DNA of 64,000 nt. It comes from Saccharibacillus kuerlensis DSM 22868 (lineage in GTDB: Bacteria > Bacillota > Bacilli > Paenibacillales > Paenibacillaceae). The position numbers and the translations under genes were made by a program. Of this stretch, positions 35,098 to 43,657 are shown one piece after another; the first letter of the stretch is position 1, and each line of letters starts with the position of its first letter. The notes below the pieces were generated by a model. The model searched no databases, was not told where the DNA came from, and saw nothing but the letters and a program-made list of their open reading frames with translations. The stretch covers positions 124,001-188,000 of the forward strand of contig NZ_KB899283.1 of assembly GCF_000378145.1 (NCBI RefSeq). The letters are read 5' to 3'.

Positions 35098-36507
35098 TTA
35101 TTTTTGAACGTCCACTGCTTCAATGCTTGCCCCAGGCCACCATAGGCGTCCGAAAGCAAAGCCTGCCGCACCCAACAGCAGTACAGTCAGTCCGGCTCCC
35201 GCAAAAACGGCGCTTAAGCCGAAACGCTCGATCAGCACTCCTCCCAGCGGCGGAGCAGCGACCATGACAGCACTGAGCGCCGTATTCTGAATGCCGAAGA
35301 CGCGACCGGTCATTCCGGAAGGGGTCTCCCTCTGAAGTGCATAGTTGAAAGTAACCAGAAATAGTCCGTTTCCCGCTCCGAGCAGCAGTCCGATTCCTAT
35401 AATTAGTATGCCCGAAGCACCGACAGGTAGCAGGGCAAGCAGCAGAATCGACAGTCCGAGCAGTCCGTAACTCAAACCGAGCTTAAGAGCGTACTCGGCT
35501 TGGCGCAGTGGCCGAAAGCGCATATTCGCCACTGCCACCCCTGCTGCCGACGCACCGGATGCGGCAAGCAGCCAGCCAATCGCCGTCTCGCTGTCCGGTG
35601 CGATCTCCCGGAACAGACTGATAAATTGAAAGTCGATTGCCTGAATGACTATCATGCCCACCAAGGCAAACAGCAGCAGATTCATCAGGATCGGCGTCCG
35701 ACGAACAAATATCCAGCCTTCCCGCAGCATAACACTGAATGGAGTCCGCTTGGCCTTTGCCCCGGATTCCGCTTCCCCTTTAAGTTTCCCCAGACGTTCC
35801 GCATCGACATCTTTCGATACCGTTCTCAAAATGCCGTAAGACACCAGCCTGGCGACCGCATTGACGAGAATACAGGCTTGAGGCGACAGCACTGACAGCA
35901 GCGACGCTCCCAGCAAAGGACCTGCTATGCGTGACAATTGACTCACCAATCCGTTCAATGAGGAAGCATCAAGCAGCTGTTCTTCCGAAACTACCCTGCG
36001 CGTTAACGCCTGCTGGGCCGGCATATTGAAGACCCCTAAGGCGGCGCGCAGTGCCAGCAGCGGTAGGAGCCAGCCGATACCCGGCACCAGCAAAATCGCG
36101 ACAGTCGTCAGCGCCGTCAGCAGGTCGCAGACTCTCATCAGCTTCAAGCGGTTCACTCGGTCCGCGGCAGCTCCGGCAGCCGAACCGAGCAGAATGCCAG
36201 GTACTGCCATACATACTGGAACCAATGCAATCTCAAGCGGACTGGCCTGCCATCTGTAGCCGATCAGTACCTGAATGGCGATGATATCGAACCAATCGCC
36301 GAATACGGAAATACTGTAGGCCGAGAAAGTCCGGCCGAATACGGGATGTCTCAGCAGCGAAGAAGATTTCTTCCACTCTGGCCGAACCGTTTTTCCGGCG
36401 GTTTCGGAAGCTCCTGCCGCAATTTTGTCTTTTTCTGCCGCTTCCGTTCTTTCATTTCGCTCTGCTTTCTCGGTTCTGTTGGGTTTCTCGTTTCTTCTTC
36501 CTCTCAT
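35098..36507 (-). CDS. MFS exporter
   Basis: 469 residues. The first about 50 are polar and charged (Arg/Glu/Lys-rich) and cytoplasmic, then twelve helices in two groups split by the loop AERLGKLKGEAESGAKAKR. FGRTFSAYSISVFGDWFD and the loop AGAAADRVNRLKLMR match the drug-efflux/enterobactin-exporter-like branch of the major facilitator family (MFS_3 type). GGGAGAG precedes the ATG. The substrate is unknown. It has no linked regulator; a 660-bp gene-free region lies upstream. Confidence 0.88.
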   Translation of the reverse strand: MRGRRNEKPNRTEKAERNERTEAAEKDKIAAGASETAGKTVRPEWKKSSSLLRHPVFGRTFSAYSISVFGDWFDIIAIQVLIGYRWQASPLEIALVPVCMAVPGILLGSAAGAAADRVNRLKLMRVCDLLTALTTVAILLVPGIGWLLPLLALRAALGVFNMPAQQALTRRVVSEEQLLDASSLNGLVSQLSRIAGPLLGASLLSVLSPQACILVNAVARLVSYGILRTVSKDVDAERLGKLKGEAESGAKAKRTPFSVMLREGWIFVRRTPILMNLLLFALVGMIVIQAIDFQFISLFREIAPDSETAIGWLLAASGASAAGVAVANMRFRPLRQAEYALKLGLSYGLLGLSILLLALLPVGASGILIIGIGLLLGAGNGLFLVTFNYALQRETPSGMTGRVFGIQNTALSAVMVAAPPLGGVLIERFGLSAVFAGAGLTVLLLGAAGFAFGRLWWPGASIEAVDVQK

Positions 36508-36720
36508 ATTCGCTCTCCCTTTCCTAAAGCCATACAGGCGGCCCTTCCGTCATATGACGCGGATTCAGAATAAGCGAAGATTGTCAGAGGTTTATCAGAG
36601 AGTTCAAGGACGTATCTTCAATAGGCGTCCATATTAGAGTCTGTACGCAAACCTATTTCAGCCAGATCGGAAAGAGTTTATTGAAATTGTAGGAAAGAAA
36701 GAGAAGTGAAGTGAAAGAAA
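36508..36720. other. gene-free stretch before the palindrome array
   Basis: About 210 bases with no credible ORF. It should carry the promoter of the MFS gene on the minus strand; no clear -35/-10 pair was found. The final 40 bases are purine-rich. Confidence 0.4.
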
Positions 36721-36905
36721 AATAAGTGCGCTTGTACACTTATTCTTCTCGAATTTTTAACTTTCGCTGAAATAAGTGCTCTCATACACTTATTTCAGCG
36801 TTTTTGCGTCTCTACCCCTACTTTCACGTTAAATAGCTGCACCTGTGCACTTATTGTGCGATTTGGCGAGCTTTTGCGGAAAATAATTGCATATGAGCAC
36901 TTATT
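36721..36905. repeat. array of four 24-bp imperfect palindromes (AATAAGTGC-type)
   Basis: Copies at 36721-36744, 36771-36794, 36832-36855 and 36882-36905 share AATAAGTGC, a 6-base centre and a 3' CACTTATT. The 3' arm is nearly constant and the 5' arm varies (AATAAGTGC, AAATAGCTGC, AATAATTGC). Copies are spaced 50, 61 and 50 bp, and three are preceded by a shared CTTTCGC/CTTTCAC/CTTTTGC. Copy 2 is extended to a perfect 14-bp stem (CGCTGAAATAAGTG) followed by TTTTT. There is no repeat-spacer structure of a CRISPR. Confidence 0.85.
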
Positions 36906-37167
36906 GGGCTTTGTGTTGAATCTTATTGATCGGATTTTATTCATCATGTCTTACTGAACGGTCCCATTACGGCGTGTACGCGAACCAATAATCGACTTCG
37001 TATTTTACGTTCAAGGGCTTCATTTAAATTGGAAAACCGGACTTGGGCGTTAAAAGCATCTTCTATTCGAAAAGTGATGAGTTTACGCGCACGACTCCGT
37101 TAATTCTTCTAAACGAAATCCGCAACCAACAAAAAACGAATTCCGTGCCTTTTGCTTAAGCCTGGCC
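36906..37167. other. gene-free stretch after the palindrome array
   Basis: About 260 bases with stops in all frames and moderate AT content. It lies downstream of the winged-helix regulator gene on the minus strand. I see no clear terminator or other element. Confidence 0.4.
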
Positions 37168-38331
37168 TTACGTCCGCTCCAAGTTGTCGAGATAGCCTTC
37201 GATCGTTTCTCTCAGCCGGTGTTCCAGACCCGCAATTCCCAGCCTGTTATATTCGGTCGCCAGCTTTGCTGAATATTTCCGCTCGGCCGAACTGCCTGGC
37301 ATATGCCGCCGCAGCACATCGCAGATCCTCAGCAGTGCCAGCAGCCGATGCGGCACAAAGCCCGATCGTTCGAACGTATCTAACCCTTCGCCGAGCAGCG
37401 CTTCCCCGGCTGAGATACTACCGGCCAGCAGCAGCCGCGTACCTTCAAGCATCCGGTAACCGGCCAATTCCCGCATATATGGTTCCGCTTCCAGCAGTTT
37501 GGCTGCCCGCAAAGATTGCATTTCGGACGCTTCCGGCCCGTCTTCCATCAGCCGAACATACAATTCGCTAATCTCGATCGGTATGACGAAGCCATCCAAC
37601 TTCTGCTCGGCAGCAGCCTGACGGCCTTTTTCCAGCGTTTCCAGTGCTTCAGCTGTTCTTCCTTCCGCAGCGTAGAGATCGGCGATATTGAGCAGCTCCA
37701 TCTCCCGGTGTCCGTCCGCAGGGAGTGCCTTCAAACGCAGTGCCCGCTCGCATAGTCCCGCTTTGGACCACGGCGTATCGGTGACGAACATGTCGAACAG
37801 CAGCAGCCAATAAATCCGTTCGCCGATCGGCGCTTCGTTCGTTTCGAGAAACCAGCGCAAGTCGCCCGCGATAAAATGCAAATACAGACGATAAAAAGAA
37901 TCCAACTCAAATCCCAACGTCTCCCGCTGTCCGGCAAGCGCCAGCATCGCTCTGCCTTGACCCAGCCGATGATAACGGGCAAACACGCCGCTCATAGCTT
38001 CCTGTACGGCCGGATCCCGCAGCGAAGGCTCTCTGCCATCCGACGCCGAGGGCCGAAGCGACAGAGCGTATCCGACGCCCCGTATCGTTTCGATCGTCGG
38101 GCCTCCTATAGTCTTCAGCTTTTTGCGCAGCCGGTATACATGGTCGTCTACGGTGCGATCAACCGGGTACTCACCTGTCCATACCCGCTCCAGCAGTTGA
38201 TCGCGGCTGAAGACGATATTCGCATTAAGATACAGAAAATGCAGCAGCGCATACTCCTTGGCCAGCAGTCCAATTTGTCCAACGGCACTTTCCACCGTAA
38301 GCCGACCGTCGTCGAATGTAAGACCTGACAT
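37168..38331 (-). CDS. OmpR-type winged-helix regulator without receiver, helical C-terminal region
   Basis: 387 residues from an ATG with AAAGGAGG upstream; the frame runs another 56 codons upstream without support. Residues 1-95 are an OmpR/PhoB winged helix: LLAKEYALLHFLYLNANIV, then FSRDQLLERVW, DRTVDDHVYRLRKKL and ETIRGVGYAL. No receiver domain precedes it. The remaining 280 residues are almost all alpha-helical with TPR-like pairs (GREMELLNIADLYAAEGRTAEALETLEKG), suggesting a peptide or protein sensor. It follows the sugar ABC importer genes on the same strand after a terminator, so it may control them, but it is its own transcript. Confidence 0.82.
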   Translation of the reverse strand: MSGLTFDDGRLTVESAVGQIGLLAKEYALLHFLYLNANIVFSRDQLLERVWTGEYPVDRTVDDHVYRLRKKLKTIGGPTIETIRGVGYALSLRPSASDGREPSLRDPAVQEAMSGVFARYHRLGQGRAMLALAGQRETLGFELDSFYRLYLHFIAGDLRWFLETNEAPIGERIYWLLLFDMFVTDTPWSKAGLCERALRLKALPADGHREMELLNIADLYAAEGRTAEALETLEKGRQAAAEQKLDGFVIPIEISELYVRLMEDGPEASEMQSLRAAKLLEAEPYMRELAGYRMLEGTRLLLAGSISAGEALLGEGLDTFERSGFVPHRLLALLRICDVLRRHMPGSSAERKYSAKLATEYNRLGIAGLEHRLRETIEGYLDNLERT

Positions 38332-38497
38332 CTCCGTTCCTCCTTTCGCCGGTCTTGATCCGGCTTGTTCGTCTCGATGCATCGCCCGCGCTGCATGGCG
38401 CCGTACGCACTTGTTAGTACCAATTATTATATCGCACCGGCAGAAAGTGCGCAGAATTGGTAGCATCCGCCGGTGTCCTCCCAATCCTTCACATACC

Positions 38498-38544
38498 AAA
38501 AAGCGTCCGGAGCACCTTGATCAACTCGGTGCATCCGAACGCAT
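38498..38544 (-). terminator. terminator of the sugar ABC importer operon
   Basis: On the minus strand GCGTTCGGATGCACC pairs with GGTGCTCCGGACGC (two mismatches), followed by TTTTT. It lies about 140 bases after the last permease stop. Confidence 0.75.
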
Positions 38545-38637
38545 TTCTGTATCGATCCGATTTCGGATCTTTTGCATTGTTGTTTTCTCAGCTTGTTCGT
38601 TCACTTTCTTTTGAATTACTGATCGTATCGTTTGTTT

Positions 38638-38669
38638 GTTTACTTGTTTACTTGTTTACTTGTTTACTT
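38638..38669. repeat. 8-bp microsatellite in the 3' UTR
   Basis: GTTTACTT is repeated four times perfectly, with degenerate copies on both sides. It starts about 15 bases past the stop of the second permease. The 350-bp gap between permease and regulator genes otherwise holds the terminator and the regulator promoter region. Confidence 0.9.
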
Positions 38670-38683
38670 ACTTGCTCACCTGC

Positions 38684-39511
38684 TTACTTTACGGCTCCCT
38701 GCGTTACACCGTTGATAATCCACTTTTGCGCAAACAGATAGACAACGATCATCGGCAGCATAGCCAGCAGGTATGAAGCGAATGCCAGGTTGAATTCCGT
38801 ATTGAACTGTCCCTGGAATACGTACTGTACGAGCGGCAGCGTATACTGCGACGGGCTGCTGATAATGACGAGTGGCAGCAGGAAGTCGTTGTACGTCGAC
38901 AGACAGATCAGAATGCCTACTGTTGCGTTGATCGGCGCCATTAGCGGGAAGATGATCCGGACAAACGTCCCGAACGTTCCGGTCCCGTCTACCGTCGCAG
39001 CCTCCTCCAAGTCGATCGGAATGGAACGGATATAGCCGACATAGATGAATACGTTAAACGCCAGCCCATAAACTGTATGCAGAATAATCAGTCCCAGCAG
39101 ATTCGTCATGCCCAGCGATGCTGTGAGCTTAACGATCGGCAGCATGATAATCGGGAACGGAATGAACATGGCACTGATAAAGTAAAAATACAAACCTCTG
39201 AAAAACTTGCGTTTGGCCATGTTTCTCGCAATCGCGTAGGCGACCAGCGAGTTCGTCAAAATGGTAAGCACGACGGTCGAAACGGTGACAATGGCGCTGT
39301 TGCGGAACGCCTGGAAAAAGTTTGTCATTTCGATCGCCTGTGCAAAGTTCTCGAACCGCAGATTTGTCGGCAGACCGAAGATGGAGTTCAGCATATCGTT
39401 CTGGTTTTTCAACGCGATTGTGACCGCCATATACAGCGGAAACAGAATGAAGACCGTTCCGAGCGCGATCAGGATCATTACCGGCCAATTGGTGCGGGTA
39501 CGGTTTTTCAT
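38684..39511 (-). CDS. carbohydrate ABC transporter permease 2 (MalG-like)
   Basis: 275 residues with six hydrophobic helices. The ATPase-contact EAA loop reads EEAATVDGTGTFGTFVRIIFPLMAP, as in CUT1-family permeases. The ATG overlaps the stop of the first permease by one base. With permease 1 it forms the channel of a sugar importer; the ATPase is not in the operon and is probably a shared MsmX-type protein elsewhere in the genome, as is usual in Bacillota. Confidence 0.93.
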   Translation of the reverse strand: MKNRTRTNWPVMILIALGTVFILFPLYMAVTIALKNQNDMLNSIFGLPTNLRFENFAQAIEMTNFFQAFRNSAIVTVSTVVLTILTNSLVAYAIARNMAKRKFFRGLYFYFISAMFIPFPIIMLPIVKLTASLGMTNLLGLIILHTVYGLAFNVFIYVGYIRSIPIDLEEAATVDGTGTFGTFVRIIFPLMAPINATVGILICLSTYNDFLLPLVIISSPSQYTLPLVQYVFQGQFNTEFNLAFASYLLAMLPMIVVYLFAQKWIINGVTQGAVK

Positions 39512-40377
39512 TACATATCCGTCTCCCTTCTCTGCAAGTATCGAATCTGTACAATCGAGATGACCGCGATCACGATAAAGTAGATGACCGAGTTAGCCGA
39601 TTGATACGCAAATTCTCCGCCTTCGAAGCCGCCTGTATAGATCAGATGCGAGATCGACTGGGTAGCGCGCCCCGGACCGCCGTTGGTCAGTGCGACAATC
39701 AAGTCGAATACCATCAAGGCGTTTTTCATAGCCAGAACCATATTGATAGTAAAAAACGGTGCGATCAGCGGGAACGTGATTTTCCAGAACTCCTGCCATT
39801 TGTTCGCTCCGTCGAGCCCGGATGCTTCGTACAGCTGAACCGGGATCGTCTGCAGACCGGACAGGTACAGGATCGTATTCAGCGCGATACCCTGCCAGAT
39901 TGCGACGAAAGCGACGCCGACCCACGCCAGTGCCTGGCTGCCCAGCAGGTTGGTGGACAGCGCTTCACTGCCGATATTCTGCCCCCAGACGGTAAATACG
40001 TTGGAGAACAGATAGTTGAATATGTAGCCGACAATCAGAACGCTTAGAATATTCGGCAGGAAGTAGACGCCCCGGAAAAAGTTTCGAGCTTTGATGCTCG
40101 CATTCAACCCCATTGCGATCAGCAGACTGAGCACATTGATCACAATTGTAACGAGGATAGCGAATTTGAACGTAAACCAATAGGCGTTGCCTACGTTGTC
40201 GTCCTGGAACAGATAGTAATAGTTTTTGAAGCCGACAAAATCGTATGTTTGGGCGAATCCGTTCCAGTTAGTGAAGGAATAGAATACACCCTGCAGCGCA
40301 GGAAACGTGTGGAACACAAAAAACAACAGCAGGGCGGGTACGGTCATCCAATAAAAAGCCGCTCTTCTTTTTGCCAT
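39511..40377 (-). CDS. carbohydrate ABC transporter permease 1 (MalF/UgpA-like)
   Basis: 288 residues from an ATG with AGAAGGAGG upstream; the frame opens 21 codons earlier without support. Six helices and the EAA loop YEASGLDGANKWQEFWKITFPLIAP identify a CUT1 permease. It is followed by permease 2 with a one-base overlap. The solute-binding protein gene is 488 bases upstream on the same strand, separated by GC-rich hairpins. Confidence 0.93.
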   Translation of the reverse strand: MAKRRAAFYWMTVPALLLFFVFHTFPALQGVFYSFTNWNGFAQTYDFVGFKNYYYLFQDDNVGNAYWFTFKFAILVTIVINVLSLLIAMGLNASIKARNFFRGVYFLPNILSVLIVGYIFNYLFSNVFTVWGQNIGSEALSTNLLGSQALAWVGVAFVAIWQGIALNTILYLSGLQTIPVQLYEASGLDGANKWQEFWKITFPLIAPFFTINMVLAMKNALMVFDLIVALTNGGPGRATQSISHLIYTGGFEGGEFAYQSANSVIYFIVIAVISIVQIRYLQRRETDM

Positions 40378-40613
40378 ATGGTCCTCCTTCTGCTCGGTGT
40401 TTGAGGCGGGAGAGGCGCTGCGGGCGGGGGATCCCTCCAATCGCTGTTTCGGTTCAATTTTCTCGATTATATGTTTTAAGGTGAAAATCGGACCTCAAAG
40501 GCGACCGCTTCGCTTTTCCGGGATTCCCCCGCCCTCCGCTTACACTCGCGCGCCGAGTTAGTTTTGGGGTGTTTTAGGGATAGGCAGCCCTGTAACGGGA
40601 CCGCCCGACTACG

Positions 40614-40722
40614 CTGCGCTTCGCAGAGTAATGATGAGCGCGCCTGTTCGGCACGCGCAGCAGCTGCGCTGCGGCGAGTAGAGCAAGCCTGCCTGTTCGG
40701 GCAGGCGGAGCAGCTTCGCTGC
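40614..40722. repeat. repeated GC-rich hairpins between binding protein and permease genes
   Basis: Five stem-loops lie in a row: CTGCG/CGCAG (40614), GCGCG/CGCGC (40638), GCAGC/GCTGC (40660), GCCTGCC/GGCAGGC (40687) and GCAGC/GCTGC (40710). The last four form a 50-bp unit present twice, each with a CCTGTTCGG loop motif. No T-runs follow. The rest of the 488-bp gap has no gene. Confidence 0.75.
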
Positions 40723-40865
40723 TTCTAAGCGGGAAGCGTCGGCGGCTTGGCCTGGACTTTTCCCGCCTCAAAGCGATACAACTTTAGAAATAAACATTCG
40801 AACTTCCTATGACTTCGAAGGCAAATATCAACTTCAAGCGTGATTGTCCGATTCCTCCGCAGCGC

Positions 40866-42104
40866 TTACGATCTTCGGTTCGCAACTTTGTCCCACTCGC
40901 TGTCGAGACGCTTCAGGAAAGCGTCGACGTCGCCCTGCTGCAGGAAGCTCTGGACAAGGGAATTAAGCTGTACGGCTGCTGGAATGTAATGGTCGGCAAA
41001 GTCGACCAATCGGCCGGATTCGAAGTAAGGCTGAAGCTCTGTCAGAGCCGGGTCATCTTGATCGATACCTTCTACGGCAGAAAAGGCGGTTTGTTCCTCG
41101 ATATACTGCGAAATGTTTTCGTCTTCCAACAGGAACTCAATAAACTTCAGCGCCTCTTCACGGTGCGGAGTGCTCTCGGAAACCGCGAGCAGCGTGTCGA
41201 CACCGGAAACGAGATTGTTGGACTCCGCGTCATCTCCGGTCGGTGTGGCGAAGAACCCCAGATCGATGTCGGCATTTGCTTTGCGAATTTCGGGAATCGC
41301 CCAGGTGCCCTGGATGTACATTGCGGCTTCGCCGTTTGCAAAAGCACGGTTGCCGTCGGCATAAGTGCGGCCAAAGTTGTCATTCGTACCGTATGGAAGT
41401 ACGGCCTTTGTCTTCTCTGCTACTTCGCGCATGACATCGTCTTGAAAAGATACCTCATTTTCACGGCGCTGCAGGAAGAAGTCGATTCCCGCGATATTCG
41501 GCGCTAAGGCGTTGAACAGCAGGTTGGAGGTCCAATCGTCTTTGTAGGTCAGATAAAACGGTGTAATGCCCGCGTCTTGAATTTTCTGCGCGGTGTCCAT
41601 CAGTTCGTCCCATGTCTTGGGCACTTCAAGATTCAGCTCTTCGAAGATGGCCCGGTTATACATGATGCCGTCGGCGTTCGCCGCATAAGGAATGCCCGTA
41701 ATGTCTTCCTTGCCGGTCAGATCGTTCAGCATCTGCATGTAGCGGGGATTGATTCGATCAAGCACGGGCTCTCCGGTCAGATCGGCAAAAATATTGCTCT
41801 GTCCCAACACGGAGTACGTGTCGGTCGCGCCCATACCAATCACATCGGGTACATCTTCCTTGACGACACGGGTCATGAGAACGGTTTCAGCATCCGGTGG
41901 ATTGCTCTGTGTAACGACAATGTCGGGATTCTGTTCGTTGAACTTGGCGACCAGCCGATCAAAGGATCCTTTGGCTTCCGGTTTGTTTTGGAAAAACTCG
42001 ATATGTACCTTACCGTCGGCCGACTGTCCACCTGTACAGGCGGTCAGTGTTAACAGAATGCCCAACAGGCACGCTGTTCCCAGCAGTCTGCTCCATTTCT
42101 CCAT
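40866..42104 (-). CDS. carbohydrate ABC transporter solute-binding lipoprotein
   Basis: 412 residues from an ATG preceded by GAGGAGG. A lipoprotein signal ends LTLTACTGG with the lipid-modified Cys. The mature protein has the extracellular sugar-binding fold: VHIEFFQNKPEAKGSFDRLVAKFNEQNPDI at the N-terminus, YAANADGIMYNRAIFEELNLEVPKTWDEL in the hinge and the later AAMYIQGTWAIPEIR. It captures a sugar or oligosaccharide outside the membrane and delivers it to the two permeases downstream. The sugar cannot be read from sequence. The repeat-rich gap after this gene may lower permease expression relative to the binding protein. Confidence 0.93.
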   Translation of the reverse strand: MEKWSRLLGTACLLGILLTLTACTGGQSADGKVHIEFFQNKPEAKGSFDRLVAKFNEQNPDIVVTQSNPPDAETVLMTRVVKEDVPDVIGMGATDTYSVLGQSNIFADLTGEPVLDRINPRYMQMLNDLTGKEDITGIPYAANADGIMYNRAIFEELNLEVPKTWDELMDTAQKIQDAGITPFYLTYKDDWTSNLLFNALAPNIAGIDFFLQRRENEVSFQDDVMREVAEKTKAVLPYGTNDNFGRTYADGNRAFANGEAAMYIQGTWAIPEIRKANADIDLGFFATPTGDDAESNNLVSGVDTLLAVSESTPHREEALKFIEFLLEDENISQYIEEQTAFSAVEGIDQDDPALTELQPYFESGRLVDFADHYIPAAVQLNSLVQSFLQQGDVDAFLKRLDSEWDKVANRRS

Positions 42105-42454
42105 ATCATGCGCCTCCTCGCAGTCTGATTTCGGTTGTGCTTCGGACGGCAGCAGCAGCGTATTCCGTCGTTCAAATTTCGTATCCGGCATTTCGGAATG
42201 TGTGCCTTGAACTCTTATGTGACATGTACTGCCTGCCCTTTCGCTAAACAATACCCGATTGGACTCTGCAGCGAATCTAAAAATAAAGCGTTTTCGAAGA
42301 ATGGACCGAATAAACCCGCTCCCACCGTACAGAAAATGACCAAAGAAAAATGAAAGGAGCAAGGTTCAAGGCCCATTTTAGGGTAATAATTAAGCGTCTA
42401 AAACGGTGTTGGGGAAATACGGCTTAAGTCGAGACGAAACGGAGGGTTTTAATT
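42105..42454. other. divergent intergenic region
   Basis: 350 bases that must hold the promoters of the binding-protein gene (minus) and hydrolase gene (plus). GTTCAA (42364-42369) and GGGTAA (42381-42386) resemble sigma-B elements facing the hydrolase, but the 11-bp spacer is short. No ORF or hairpin stands out. Confidence 0.35.
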
Positions 42455-43261
42455 ATGGGAAAATACGTTGAAGTGGAACCGGGCATCAACATTTATGTGG
42501 AAGATGTCGGTCAGGGACGACCGGTTATTTTCCTGCACGGATGGCCGCTGGATTCGCGAATGTTCGAATATCAATATATGCGTCTGCCTGCTCAAGGATT
42601 CCGCTGCATCGGAATTGATGCACGCGGTTTCGGCAAGTCCGACGCCCCGTGGGAAGGTTACACGTACGACCGTTATGCGGACGATGTTCGTGCCGTAATC
42701 GATGCCCTGGATCTGCAGGATGCCATTTTGGTAGGCTTCTCGATGGGCGGCGCTACGGCAGTACGTTATGCGGCCCGCCACCAGGGACACGGCATTTCCA
42801 AACTGCTGCTGCTCGGCGCGGCTGCCCCGAGCTTCACCGTTCGTGAAGGTGTACCGGACGCAATGACGCCCGAAGACGTCAACGAACAGATTATCCAACC
42901 GACTTTGGAAGACCGTCCGAAAATGATTACGTCCTTTGGCAAAAAATTGACGCACAAATCGCCTAGCGTTTCCTCGTTCGCTTGGGTCGAAATGGTGGCC
43001 TTCCAGGCTTCCGCAGTCGGTACGCTGCGCGCTGCTGAAATGCTGCGCGACGAAGATCTTCGCGGCGATCTGAGCCAGATTACGGTCCCGACGTTTATCT
43101 TCCACGGCGAGAAAGACAAGGTCTGCCCTTACGGATTAGCAGAAGCGATGCATGCGGGTATTCCTTCTTCCCAACTTGTACCTTTCGAAAAGAGCGGACA
43201 TGCCATGATGATGGATGAACCGGAGAAATTTAATGAGGAACTTGTATCAGTCCTTCGATAA
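42455..43261 (+). CDS. alpha/beta hydrolase, chloroperoxidase-like
   Basis: 268 residues, with CGGAGGG upstream of the ATG. The catalytic Ser is Ser96 in VGFSMGG, the Asp in HGEKDKVC and the His near the end in SGHAMM. The oxyanion region is FLHGWPLDSRMF. The size and N-terminus match cofactor-free haloperoxidase-type esterases (YdjP-like). The physiological substrate is unknown. The stop codon lies in the loop of the first of three tandem hairpins. No partner genes. Confidence 0.9.
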   Translation: MGKYVEVEPGINIYVEDVGQGRPVIFLHGWPLDSRMFEYQYMRLPAQGFRCIGIDARGFGKSDAPWEGYTYDRYADDVRAVIDALDLQDAILVGFSMGGATAVRYAARHQGHGISKLLLLGAAAPSFTVREGVPDAMTPEDVNEQIIQPTLEDRPKMITSFGKKLTHKSPSVSSFAWVEMVAFQASAVGTLRAAEMLRDEDLRGDLSQITVPTFIFHGEKDKVCPYGLAEAMHAGIPSSQLVPFEKSGHAMMMDEPEKFNEELVSVLR

Positions 43262-43364
43262 CTGAAGGACTGATACAAGAACTTGTTTCGATCCTTCGAT
43301 GAAATGTAGGATCGAAACAAGGAACTTGCATCCGTCCTTCGATGAAATGAAGGACCGAAACAAG
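43241..43364. repeat. three tandem 40-bp hairpins at the 3' end of the hydrolase gene
   Basis: Hairpin 1 (43241-43279) has 16-bp perfect arms CTTGTATCAGTCCTTC/GAAGGACTGATACAAG. Hairpin 2 (43282-43321) has 14-bp perfect arms CTTGTTTCGATCCT/AGGATCGAAACAAG. Hairpin 3 (43325-43364) has imperfect 16-bp arms. The period is 41-43 bp and all share CTTG...TCCTTCGAT...ACAAG. The first copy covers the last codons of the gene. None is followed by a T-run. Confidence 0.9.
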
Positions 43365-43440
43365 AAACTTGCTGTCGCACCTTCAACAACAAAAAAGTTA
43401 AAATCCGCTGTATTCCGGCATTCCGGAAGGCGAATAAATA

Positions 43441-43472
43441 AGGCCGCTCTCCGGTATCGGATAGCGGCCTTT
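43441..43472. terminator. hairpin between hydrolase and ktrB, possible terminator
   Basis: AAGGCCGCTCTCCG pairs with CGGATAGCGGCCTT (one mismatch). The T-run is weak (TTTGCTCTTGG). Confidence 0.55.
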
Positions 43473-43657
43473 GCTCTTGGTCCGCATCTGCATGCAAAAG
43501 CAAACATCTCGGCATTCGATCTCTACCTGTTCGAATTTTATTCCTGTAGATTCACTCCCGCTGCCGGAAGGTTATAGCGTTTCCTTTACTTTGACGAGCA
43601 CCGGTAATACAATGAATCGGAAATCCCATTTCTATCCTATAACGTGAGGACTCGATT

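Noticed and set aside
36721-36905. CRISPR array
   Set aside because: Only four imperfect palindromes with unequal spacing, no unique similar-length spacers and no cas genes nearby.
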